Source: Oceanicola sp. (GTDB taxonomy: Bacteria > Pseudomonadota > Alphaproteobacteria > Rhodobacterales > Rhodobacteraceae). From it: DNA of 64,000 nucleotides. Position numbers and translations under genes: made by a program. Location of the stretch: NCBI GenBank assembly GCA_017792405.1, contig CP051231.1, forward strand, positions 1,094,011-1,158,010, given 5' to 3'. The notes under the pieces are model-generated. The model searched no databases, had not been told where the DNA came from, and saw nothing but the letters and a program-made list of their open reading frames with translations. Positions 8,600-16,378 of this stretch are shown piece by piece. The number at the start of each line of letters is the position of its first letter. Within the stretch, counting starts at the first letter, position 1.

Positions 8600-9442
8600 A
8601 TGGCGGCTGAGACGGGGCGAGCGGGGCTGGCAGGGATCGTGGCGCTATCGCTGACGCTCTCGGGCTGCGGCTTTTTCCAGGCCAAGCCGGAGCAGTCGCT
8701 GGAAGACCTGACTCCGGAACAGATCTACAATCAGGGTGAGGCCACGCTGGAGACCGGCAAGCCGGACGATGCGGCCGAGCTCTTTGCCGAGGTCGAGCGG
8801 CTTTATCCCTATTCCGTCTGGGCCAAGCGCGCGCTGATCATGCAGGCCTTCGCCTATCATCGGGACCGGGATTACGAGAACAGCCGCGCCACCGCGCAGC
8901 GCTACATCGACTTTTACCCGGCAGAGGAAGATGCGGCCTACGCGCAATATCTGCTGGCGCTTTCCTACTACGACCAGATCGACGAGGTCGGCCGCGATCA
9001 GGGCCTCACCTTCCAGGCGCTTCAGGCGCTGCGTGAGGTGATCGAGAAGTACCCGGACAGCGAATATGCCTCTTCGGCGATCCTGAAGTTCGACCTTGCC
9101 TTCGACCACCTTGCGGCGAAGGAAATGGAGATCGGCCGCTACTACCTGCGGCGGGGCCACTACATTGCCGCGATCAACCGCTTCCGGGTGATTGTGGAGG
9201 AATTCCAGACCACCACGCAGACGCCCGAGGCGCTGCACCGTCTGGTGGAGGCCTACCTCTCGCTTGGCCTGACCGCCGAGGCGCAGACGGCGGGGGCGAT
9301 TCTGGCGTATAACTACCGCGCGACGGAGTGGTACGACGATACCTACACCCTGCTGGCCCGCCGCAACCTTCAGGCCCAGGCCAAGGGCGACAGCTGGCTG
9401 CGCCAGATCTATCGCCAGACGATCAAGGGCGAGTGGTTGTAA
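8600..9442 (+). CDS. bamD: Outer membrane assembly lipoprotein BamD (ComL)
   Basis: BamD is the essential lipoprotein of the beta-barrel assembly complex. The 280 residues begin with a signal peptide ending in the lipobox LSGC (lipidated Cys23). TPR-like repeats follow, including YNQGEATLETGKPDDAAELF and AKRALIMQAFAYHRDRDY, as in the YfiO/BamD family. An upstream AGAGG supports the ATG at 8600. recN follows after about 50 bp; the lpxC-bamD-recN order is common in alphaproteobacteria. Confidence 0.93.
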   Translation: MAAETGRAGLAGIVALSLTLSGCGFFQAKPEQSLEDLTPEQIYNQGEATLETGKPDDAAELFAEVERLYPYSVWAKRALIMQAFAYHRDRDYENSRATAQRYIDFYPAEEDAAYAQYLLALSYYDQIDEVGRDQGLTFQALQALREVIEKYPDSEYASSAILKFDLAFDHLAAKEMEIGRYYLRRGHYIAAINRFRVIVEEFQTTTQTPEALHRLVEAYLSLGLTAEAQTAGAILAYNYRATEWYDDTYTLLARRNLQAQAKGDSWLRQIYRQTIKGEWL

Positions 9443-9493
9443 TCTGCGTGGTGGGTTGCACCCACCCCAGAGCTATCCGATAGGGTGAGGCCC

Positions 9494-11137
9494 ATGCTGC
9501 GCGGGCTCGACATACGCGACATTCTCATCATCGACCGGCTGGAGCTGAGCTTCGCGCCCGGCCTCAACGTGCTGACCGGCGAGACCGGGGCGGGCAAATC
9601 CATTTTGCTTGATGCGCTCGGATTCGTGCTGGGCTGGCGTGGCCGTGCTGAGCTGGTGCGCGCGGGGGCGGAGCAGGGCGAGGTGGTGGCCGAATTTTCG
9701 CTGGATGAGGCCCACCCGGCCCGGGCGGTGCTGGAGGAGGCGGGCATCCCGGCAGAGGATGAGCTTATCCTGCGGCGGGTGAACACGGTCGACGGGCGCA
9801 AGACCGCATGGGTCAACGACCGAAGGGTCTCGGGCGAGGTGCTGCGGGCGCTGTCGGATGTGCTGGTGGAGTTGCATGGCCAGCAGGACGACAAGGGCCT
9901 GCTCAACCCGCGCGGCCACATGGCCCTGCTCGACGAGTTCGCCGGTGTCGACCCGGCCCCGGTGCGGGCCGCGTGGCGGGCACGGCGCGAGGCAGCGAAG
10001 GCGCTGGATGAGGCCCGCGCGGCGCAGAAGGCGCTGGCGGAAGAAGAGGAATTTCTGCGCCACGCAGCGGGCGAGCTGGGCAAGCTTGGCCCGCAGCCGG
10101 GCGAGGAGGCGGAACTGGATGCGAAGCGCAGGCTGATGCAGGCGGCGGCGCGGATTCGCGAGGATGTGCAGCGCGCCCATCAGGCGCTTGGCCCCGAGGG
10201 GGCCGAGGGAATGCTGGGCGATGCCACGCGCTGGCTCGATGGCGCGGCGGAGGCGGCGGAAGGCCAGCTCGATTCCCCGCTGGAGGCGCTCTCCCGGGCA
10301 TTGGATGCCTTGGGCGAAGCGGAGCAGGGCGTGGGCGCGGCGCTGGATGCGCTAAGCCATGACCCGCATGAGTTGGAGGCCACCGAGGAGCGGCTTTTTG
10401 CCCTGCGCGGGCTGGCCCGCAAGCATGGGGTGGTGCCCGACGACCTCGCCACGCTGGCCGCCGAACTGACCGCCAAGCTGGAGACGCTGGACGCGGGCGA
10501 GGGCGGCATTGCCAAGCTGGAGAAAGCCGCGCGCGACGCCGAGGCGGCCTATGAGGCGGCGGCGGGCAGGCTCACCGAGACCCGGCGCAAGGCCGCTGCC
10601 AAGCTCGACAAGGCGATGGGTGCGGAGCTGGCCCCGCTCAAGATGGAACGCGCGGTGTTTTCGACCGAGATCACCGCTGGAGATCCGGGGCCGGACGGCG
10701 TGGATGCGGTGACATTTACCGTGGCCACCAACCCCGGCGCGCCCGCAGGCCCGCTGAACAAGATCGCCTCGGGCGGTGAACTCAGCCGCTTTCTGCTGGC
10801 GCTGAAGGTCTGCCTGACGCGGCACACCACCGGGCTGACGATGATCTTCGACGAGATCGACCGCGGCGTGGGCGGGGCGACCGCCGATGCGGTGGGCCGG
10901 CGGCTGGCCGGGCTGGCGGCCTCGGGACAGGTGCTCGTCGTCACCCACAGCCCGCAGGTGGCGGCGATGGCCGCGCACCATTGGCGGGTGGAGAAACGGG
11001 TGGCGAAAGGGCAGACGCTCTCGACCGTCACCCCGCTCGATGCGCCCGCGCGGGTGGACGAACTGGCGCGGATGCTGGCGGGCGAGCAGGTGACCGACGA
11101 GGCCCGCGCGGCGGCACGGGCGCTGCTGACGGGCTGA
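9494..11137 (+). CDS. recN: DNA repair protein RecN
   Basis: RecN is an SMC-like ATPase used in double-strand break repair. The 547 residues show Walker A GETGAGKS (29-36), a long Ala/Glu-rich coiled coil in the middle, and C-terminal signature and Walker B motifs (SGGELSRFLLALK, then MIFDEIDRGVGG). The ATG at 9494 is preferred because GTGAGG immediately upstream makes a good ribosome site; the GTG at 9485 lies inside it. No clear LexA box was seen upstream. Confidence 0.95.
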   Translation: MLRGLDIRDILIIDRLELSFAPGLNVLTGETGAGKSILLDALGFVLGWRGRAELVRAGAEQGEVVAEFSLDEAHPARAVLEEAGIPAEDELILRRVNTVDGRKTAWVNDRRVSGEVLRALSDVLVELHGQQDDKGLLNPRGHMALLDEFAGVDPAPVRAAWRARREAAKALDEARAAQKALAEEEEFLRHAAGELGKLGPQPGEEAELDAKRRLMQAAARIREDVQRAHQALGPEGAEGMLGDATRWLDGAAEAAEGQLDSPLEALSRALDALGEAEQGVGAALDALSHDPHELEATEERLFALRGLARKHGVVPDDLATLAAELTAKLETLDAGEGGIAKLEKAARDAEAAYEAAAGRLTETRRKAAAKLDKAMGAELAPLKMERAVFSTEITAGDPGPDGVDAVTFTVATNPGAPAGPLNKIASGGELSRFLLALKVCLTRHTTGLTMIFDEIDRGVGGATADAVGRRLAGLAASGQVLVVTHSPQVAAMAAHHWRVEKRVAKGQTLSTVTPLDAPARVDELARMLAGEQVTDEARAAARALLTG

Positions 11138-11158
11138 GCGCCCGAGCTTTCAACGGGG

Positions 11159-11455
11159 TCAGCGGCGGCGGTAGTTGGCCAGCACGCGCTTGGTGCGTTC
11201 GCGCAGCTTGGCGGCGTCTCCGACCGCGCTCATATCGGCGCAGACGTAATCGGCAGCGGCCTTCGCGTCGATCGGGCTGATCCGGTAGTTCTGCTCGATG
11301 CTCTCGATGAACTGCCAATTGGCGCCATTGATGAGCGAGACGGTGGGAAGGGGGCCGCGTTTGCAGGAAATCATGATCGAACCGCTCTCGGCAGAGGCCG
11401 AAGCGGCGCCGAACGCGAGGGCAAGGGCGGCAGCGGGAAGGACAAGACGGTTCAT
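11159..11455 (-). CDS. Small exported two-cysteine protein, paralogue 1 of 3
   Basis: This encodes 98 residues: a Sec signal peptide (cleavage near ASA-ES), then the motif ISCKRGPLP, an ING turn, an amphipathic helix and a second cysteine in YVCADMSAVGD, ending in YRRR. The two cysteines probably form a disulfide in the periplasm. It is clearly homologous to the proteins at 11616-11909 and 12070-12366. The function is unknown. It is convergent with recN. Confidence 0.75.
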   Translation of the reverse strand: MNRLVLPAAALALAFGAASASAESGSIMISCKRGPLPTVSLINGANWQFIESIEQNYRISPIDAKAAADYVCADMSAVGDAAKLRERTKRVLANYRRR

Positions 11456-11615
11456 GGCAGGCTCCAGGCTTTACGATGGATCACAGCGAGACAACCGAAG
11501 CCAGCAGCGGCTCCGATTGGCTAAAATTAGCCTGAAATTCTGCCAAAAGTTTGTCTGATCCGGGACGGTGCCACGCCGCCCCGGCTAGTGACGCCACGTC
11601 GTGGCGCCGCAGGTC

Positions 11616-11909
11616 TTAACGGCGGCGGTAGTTGGCCAGAGCGGCGCGGGTGCGGCTGCGCAGCTTTTCGGCGTCGCCCACGGCATCCATGTCGGCGCAG
11701 ACGTATTCGGCGGCGGCACGGGCCTGCTCTGGGGTCACGGCATAGGTCTTTTCGATGCTGTCGATGAACACCGGAGCCGGGCCGTTGATGATGGCGACCT
11801 TCGGCAGCGGGCCGCGCTTGCAGGAGATTTTCACATTGGCGGAGGCAGCGGTGCCGCCGAGGGAGAGGGCGAGGGCAAGGGCAACGGTCGGATGGATAAG
11901 ACGCTTCAC
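11616..11909 (-). CDS. Small exported two-cysteine protein, paralogue 2 of 3
   Basis: This encodes 97 residues with a signal peptide ending near ASA and the same mature layout as its neighbour: KISCKRGPLPKVAIING, a central helix, then YVCADMDAVGDAEKL and a final NYRRR. The mature part is close to paralogue 1, suggesting a recent duplication. The intervening 160 bp has no gene. Transcription is probably separate from, or read through from, 12070-12366. Confidence 0.75.
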   Translation of the reverse strand: MKRLIHPTVALALALSLGGTAASANVKISCKRGPLPKVAIINGPAPVFIDSIEKTYAVTPEQARAAAEYVCADMDAVGDAEKLRSRTRAALANYRRR

Positions 11910-12069
11910 GGGAGGCTCCTGACGCTGATCGGGGTCGCAAAATGAAAAGAAGCGAAGCCAGTTCGGCTCCGCTTCATATTTCGTAAACCAAGATCATGCC
12001 CAAAATTGGGCGGTCTTGCGGCCTCCTTGCAGCCCTGTCCGGAGTGGCCGGGGCGGGCTGCGCGGCGGC

Positions 12070-12366
12070 TCAGCGGCGCTCGTAGGGCGCGGTCGCCTCG
12101 TAGGTCAGATCGACGAGATAATCGAGGTCGCCCACGGCGCCCATGTTGCCGCAAACCTGCTTGGCCACGCGGGTCGCTTCCTTCTCGGTCATCACGAAAT
12201 TCTCCATCAGGCTGGCGACGAAGTTTTCGTAGTGGCCGTTGATCATCGGGTTCGACGGGATCGGGCCGCGGTTGCAGTGAATGACGAGGCGCGCATCCGC
12301 AGATTGCGCCACCATGATGCCGCTCAGCGCAAGGGCGAGCGTTGCTGTGATTGCTTTGAGTTTCAT
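12070..12366 (-). CDS. Small exported two-cysteine protein, paralogue 3 of 3
   Basis: This encodes 98 residues: a signal peptide ending at SADA, then VIHCNRGPIP, a central MINGHYENFVASL helix and QVCGNMGAVGDLDYL, ending in YERR. It is more diverged than the other two but keeps both cysteines, the RGPxP motif and the AVGD motif. An AGGAGAAGG ribosome site lies upstream of the ATG. A TTAA-N7-TTAA box 40-54 bp upstream suggests CtrA control. Confidence 0.75.
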   Translation of the reverse strand: MKLKAITATLALALSGIMVAQSADARLVIHCNRGPIPSNPMINGHYENFVASLMENFVMTEKEATRVAKQVCGNMGAVGDLDYLVDLTYEATAPYERR

Positions 12367-12405
12367 TGGGTTACCACCTTCTCCTAATGCAGCACCTTAT
12401 ACGCT

Positions 12406-12420
12406 TTAACCCGCCGTTAA
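12406..12420 (-). promoter_or_regulatory. CtrA-like binding site (TTAA-N7-TTAA) with adjacent GANTC
   Basis: TTAA at 12406-12409 and TTAA at 12417-12420 are separated by exactly 7 bases. A GAGTC at 12427-12431 fits the CcrM target that often accompanies cell-cycle promoters. The site faces the small exported gene starting at 12366. Confidence 0.5.
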
Positions 12421-12473
12421 TCTACTGAGTCGCTGTGCTTCTGGTTAATTGCACACAAATTTTATTGGTCTCT

Positions 12474-13853
12474 TCAATTGTTTCCCGGACGGACGATTTT
12501 TCCCGGATTCAGGAGGTTCTGGGGGTCCAGCGCGGCCTTCAATTCGCCCATCACGCCCCAGGCCTCGCCGTGCTCGGCCTCCATCAGGTGCAGCTTGCCC
12601 ATACCAACCCCATGTTCGCCGGTGATGGTGCCGCCAAAGGCCAGCGCCCGCTCGGCCATCGTGTCGGCAATCTGCTTGGCGCGGGCCATCTCGGAGGGGT
12701 CCTCCGGGTCGACCAGCAGGATGGCGTGAAAGTTGCCATCGCCGACATGGCCGAGGATCGGGCCTTCGAGCCCGGCCATGGCGATATCCTGCGCGGTGAT
12801 CTCCACCGCCTCGGCCAGTCGGGAGATCGGCACGCACATGTCGGTCACGATCGCCTTGGCCCCCTTCCGCGCCGCGAGGATCGCCCAATAGGCGTGGTGG
12901 CGCATGGCCCAGAGCGCGGTGCGGTCCTCGGCCTTTTCGGCCCATCTGAAGGCCTGCCCGTTCATGTCGCTGACCAGCTCGCCAAAGAAGCGGGCATCGG
13001 CTGCCACGGAGGTTTCGGATCCGTGAAACTCCACCAGCAGGTGCGGCATCACCGGCAGGTCGGCGCCCGAATAGGCGTTGACGGCGGCCACGGTGGGGCC
13101 ATCGACAAACTCGATCCGGGCCATCGGCAGCCCGGCCTGAATGGTCGCGATGACGCAATCGACCGCGTCGCCCATCTTCTCGAAGGCGCAGGTGGCCGCC
13201 GCCGTGGCTTCGGGCTGGCCCTGAAGCCGAAGGGTCAGCTCGGTGATCAGCCCCAGCGTGCCCTCGGAGCCGACCATCAGGCGGGTCAGGTCATAGCCAT
13301 TGGAGGCCTTGCGCGCGCCCGAGCCCGTGCGGATCACCTCGCCGCTGGCCAGCACCACCTCCAGCGCCAGCACGTTCTCGGCCATAGTGCCGTAGCGCAC
13401 GGCGGTCGTGCCGCTGGCCCGGGTGGAGGCCATGCCGCCCAGCGTGGCATTGGCGCCGGGATCGACCGGGAAGAACAGGCCGGTGGCCCTCAGTTCGTGG
13501 TTCAGCGCCTCGCGGGTCACGCCGGGCTGGACCACGGCGACCATGTCCTCGGGCCGGACCTCGAGCACCCTGTCCATCCGGGTGAAATCCACCGCGATGC
13601 CGCCCTTGATCGCCAACCCGTGCCCCTCGAGCGAGGTGCCGGCGCCCCAGCCCACCACCGGGCAGCGCGCGGCGGCGCAGGCTTTCATGATCGCCGCGAC
13701 CTCTGCCGTGGTCTCGGGGTAGGCCACCGCCTCGGGCGGGGTGAGGGGAAAATGGGTCTCGCTGCGGCCATGCAGGTCCAGATCACTCTTGGACCGGCTG
13801 AGCCGATCGCCTAGAACGGCCTCAAGGCCGGTCTGCGCCTCGTGGAAAGGCAT
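12474..13853 (-). CDS. FAD-linked oxidase, probable D-lactate dehydrogenase (cytochrome type)
   Basis: The 459 residues have an N-terminal FAD-binding type 4 domain (GWGAGTSLEGHG, DPGANATLGGM, MVGSEGTLGLITEL) and a C-terminal FAD-oxidase domain with HVGDGNFH and TGEHGVGMGK. This layout is shared by D-lactate dehydrogenases and the GlcD subunit of glycolate oxidase. No GlcE/GlcF genes lie nearby, and the single-subunit form fits the mitochondrial LDHD type, so D-lactate or a related 2-hydroxyacid is the likelier substrate. It is transcribed divergently from the chloride-channel gene. Confidence 0.8.
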   Translation of the reverse strand: MPFHEAQTGLEAVLGDRLSRSKSDLDLHGRSETHFPLTPPEAVAYPETTAEVAAIMKACAAARCPVVGWGAGTSLEGHGLAIKGGIAVDFTRMDRVLEVRPEDMVAVVQPGVTREALNHELRATGLFFPVDPGANATLGGMASTRASGTTAVRYGTMAENVLALEVVLASGEVIRTGSGARKASNGYDLTRLMVGSEGTLGLITELTLRLQGQPEATAAATCAFEKMGDAVDCVIATIQAGLPMARIEFVDGPTVAAVNAYSGADLPVMPHLLVEFHGSETSVAADARFFGELVSDMNGQAFRWAEKAEDRTALWAMRHHAYWAILAARKGAKAIVTDMCVPISRLAEAVEITAQDIAMAGLEGPILGHVGDGNFHAILLVDPEDPSEMARAKQIADTMAERALAFGGTITGEHGVGMGKLHLMEAEHGEAWGVMGELKAALDPQNLLNPGKIVRPGNN

Positions 13854-13936
13854 TGTTCCTCCTCGCGTTCACCGGACGCCACCCTAGGCGATGCGGGCCG
13901 TCCGGGGAAGGGCGCGCGCAGGTCCGCAACTGCAAG

Positions 13937-15658
13937 ATGAGGGCGCGGGTGAGCGAGAGCGACAGGCAGGGCGGAGGGGCAGCGGCAGGCCCGCTGCGGC
14001 AGCGCCTGTCGGAGCTGCGCGAGGTGGTCGATACGCTGATGCGCGTGCTGCGCCAGCGCGGGCCAAGCCAAGTTCAGTTCTGGTTCATCGCTCTGGCGCT
14101 CGGCGTGGCCTCGGGCTACGCGGCCTGCCTCTTTCGCCTCGGGATCGACTGGCTGCAAGGCACGCTCTACGGCACCGATGACACACGGATGATCCACAGC
14201 TTTGCCGCCGGGCTGCCATGGTGGTGGGTGCTGGTGCTGCCCATCCTCGGCGGGCTGGCGGTGGGAGTGATCCTCGACCGCTTCGCCCCCGGCGCAAGGG
14301 TGCGCTCGGTGGCCGATGTGATCCACGGCGCGGCGCTGAACCGGGGCAGGGTAGAGCAACGCGCTGGCCTCGCCTCGGCGCTGGCCTCGCTGATCACGCT
14401 CTCCTCGGGCGGCTCCACGGGGCGGGAAGGGCCGGTGGTGCACCTTGCGGCGGTGATCTCGTCATGGGTCAGCGAGCGCATCAATGCCAACGGGGTCACC
14501 GGCCGCGACCTGATGGGCTGCGCCGTGGCCGCCGCCGTCTCGGCCAGCTTCAACGCGCCCATCGCGGGAGCGCTCTTTGCGCTGGAGGTGGTGCTGCGGC
14601 ACTTCGCGGTGCACGCCTTCGCCCCCATCGTCATCGCCTCGGTCGCGGGCACGGTGGTGAGCCGGAGCTTCTTTGGCGATGTGGCCGAGTTCACCCTTGG
14701 CGGCGACGGGGTGCTGAGCTTTTATGTCGAATTGCCCGCCTTCCTGCTGCTCGGCTTGACCTGCGGCCTCGTGGCGGTGGTGCTGATGCGGGCGGTGTTC
14801 TGGGCCGACGGGCTGGGCAACACGGTGATGCAGCGCACCGGCCTGCCGCGCTTCCTGCGGCCCGCCATCGCGGGCGCGCTGCTGGGGGGGATGGCGATCT
14901 TCTACCCCCACATCATCGGCGTCGGCTACGAGACGACTTCCGCCGCGCTCACCGGCGCGCTGCTCTTCAGCGAGGTGCTGGTCTTCGTGGTGCTGAAGGT
15001 CGCCGCCGTGGCGATCACCATGGCCGGGCGGATGGGCGGCGGCATGTTCTCGCCCTCGCTGATGGTCGGGGCGCTGACCGGCCTCGCCTTTGGCGTCATC
15101 GCCACAGGGGTTTTCCCTGATGTCTCGGGCACGCCCACGCTTTACGCGCTGGCCGGCATGGGTGCGCTGGCCGCCGCCGTGCTCGGCGCGCCGATCTCGA
15201 CCACGCTCATCGTCTTCGAGCTGACGGGAGACTGGCAGACTGGCCTTGCGGTGATGGTCGCCGTCTCGATGTCCACCGCGATCTCGTCAAAACTGGTGGA
15301 CCGCAGCTTCTTCCTGACCCAGCTCGAGCGGCGCGGCATCCGCATGGCCGCCGGGCCGCAAGCCTACCTGCTCTCGGTCCACTCCGCGGCGGCGGTGATG
15401 CGCGGCGTCGACAGCCCCCGCGCCGCCGACCGCGACACCTGCAACGAGATGATCGCAGCCGGGATCACACTGGCGCCCGATACAACGCTCGAAACCGCCC
15501 TGCCGATGTTCGAGACCAGCGGCCACAGCTTCATCCCCGTGGTCGCGCCCGCCGGGGACGGCGGCAAGGGCGAGCTGCTGGGCGCGCTCTACCACCTCGA
15601 CGCGCTGAGGGCCTACAACCGCGCACTGGCGGAAACGGCTGCCGAAGAGCATAGCTGA
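13937..15658 (+). CDS. ClC-family chloride channel protein
   Basis: From ATG 13937 this encodes 573 residues with about ten or more membrane helices and a C-terminal CBS-like region (about 460-573). The gating-glutamate motif GREGP is at 162-166 and a GGGMFSP selectivity motif lies further on. At the position of the E. coli proton-pathway residue Glu203 there is Val218 (ALEVVL), as in known ClC channels, so passive chloride conduction is more likely than H+/Cl- exchange. A far upstream in-frame start would translate the divergent promoter region and was not used. Confidence 0.88.
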   Translation: MRARVSESDRQGGGAAAGPLRQRLSELREVVDTLMRVLRQRGPSQVQFWFIALALGVASGYAACLFRLGIDWLQGTLYGTDDTRMIHSFAAGLPWWWVLVLPILGGLAVGVILDRFAPGARVRSVADVIHGAALNRGRVEQRAGLASALASLITLSSGGSTGREGPVVHLAAVISSWVSERINANGVTGRDLMGCAVAAAVSASFNAPIAGALFALEVVLRHFAVHAFAPIVIASVAGTVVSRSFFGDVAEFTLGGDGVLSFYVELPAFLLLGLTCGLVAVVLMRAVFWADGLGNTVMQRTGLPRFLRPAIAGALLGGMAIFYPHIIGVGYETTSAALTGALLFSEVLVFVVLKVAAVAITMAGRMGGGMFSPSLMVGALTGLAFGVIATGVFPDVSGTPTLYALAGMGALAAAVLGAPISTTLIVFELTGDWQTGLAVMVAVSMSTAISSKLVDRSFFLTQLERRGIRMAAGPQAYLLSVHSAAAVMRGVDSPRAADRDTCNEMIAAGITLAPDTTLETALPMFETSGHSFIPVVAPAGDGGKGELLGALYHLDALRAYNRALAETAAEEHS

Positions 15659-15681
15659 GAAGGCGCGCCAGAAGAGATTTT

Positions 15682-15788
15682 GAGCCTCCGGCGGGGATAC
15701 TTGGGGCAAGAAAATGCACAGCGGCGGCGCACCCGGTCGGAGCAATTTGACTCAAATTGCCCATTTTCTTGCTGCAAATATTCCCGGG
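15682..15788. repeat. Inverted repeat arms around a perfect palindrome
   Basis: A block at 15682-15715 (containing CCTCCGGCGGGGATA and GCAAGAAAATG) reappears inverted and diverged at 15761-15788. Between them lies GCAATTTG-ACT-CAAATTGC (15742-15760), a perfect 8-3-8 palindrome. CCTCCGGCGGGGATA is a common intergenic sequence in Rhodobacteraceae. It follows the ClC gene and may act as a terminator or processing structure. Confidence 0.55.
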
Positions 15789-15790
15789 GG

Positions 15791-15914
15791 GTGTGGGGGG
15801 CTGGCCCCCCACTGAAGGGCGCGGTGTGGGGGGCTGGCCCCCCACTGAAGGGCGCGGTGTGGGGGGCTGGCCCCCCACTGAAAGGCGCGGTGTGGGGGGC
15901 GGGCCCCCCACTGG
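15791..15914. repeat. Tandem array of a 33-bp palindromic unit, about 3.7 copies
   Basis: Units begin at 15791, 15824, 15857 and 15890, each carrying the near-palindrome GTGGGGGGCTGGCCCCCCAC followed by a GC-rich linker. Copies are almost identical; the last has a G in place of the central T and then diverges. There are no spacers, so it is not CRISPR. Frames across it are repeats of 11 codons with no protein character. The array lies between convergent genes. Confidence 0.85.
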
Positions 15915-15953
15915 CCGGACGGTTCAGCCGGGCAAGCCGCCCCGCGGCAGGGC

Positions 15954-16295
15954 TCAGACCTGCTCCACCGTCACCTTGCCGGCATAGAAGGCGAGGTAGC
16001 CCTCGATCCGCTCCATCCCGTCCTTAGGGGCCTCGTAGGACCAGGCGGCATCGTGGATGGTGCCGGATTTGATCTCGATGTCGTAGTGCTGCGCGTCGCC
16101 CTTGTGGGGGCAGTGGGTCACGGTGGCGGACTTGTCGAGGAAGGCCATGGCGATGTCTTCCCGGGGGAAGTAAATGACGAAGGGCATGTCGCCCTCGGTC
16201 AGTTCGAGCGCGCGCGCACTCTCGCCCAGAACGGCCCCTCCGGCCCGTACAACCCAGGTTCCTTCGGCGTCGCGTATCTTGATGTGATCGGCCAT
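15954..16295 (-). CDS. DUF427 domain protein
   Basis: This encodes 113 cytoplasmic residues. The features typical of DUF427 are visible: an early [10 protein letters not shown] strand, FPREDI in the middle, [12 protein letters not shown] and [22 protein letters not shown] near the end. The family has a small beta fold and unknown biochemical function. The gene stands alone, preceded by the palindromic array downstream of its stop and by aminopeptidase P on its other side. Confidence 0.88.
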   Translation of the reverse strand: MADHIKIRDAEGTWVVRAGGAVLGESARALELTEGDMPFVIYFPREDIAMAFLDKSATVTHCPHKGDAQHYDIEIKSGTIHDAAWSYEAPKDGMERIEGYLAFYAGKVTVEQV

Positions 16296-16378
16296 CCCTT
16301 GCCTCCCGTTATGATTGTTATGGCGCTTATATAGCCCTGAGGCGTGACAGGTAAATGTCGCCCGACATGGCCGCGCCG

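Noticed and set aside
15791..15914. Possible CRISPR array.
   Set aside because: Units abut with no unique spacers, and no cas genes are present.
15757..15987. Open frames with repeated GGWPPTEGRGV-like peptides in the tandem array.
   Set aside because: The repeat unit is 33 bp (11 codons), so every frame gives a periodic peptide; no ribosome site or conserved protein feature exists.
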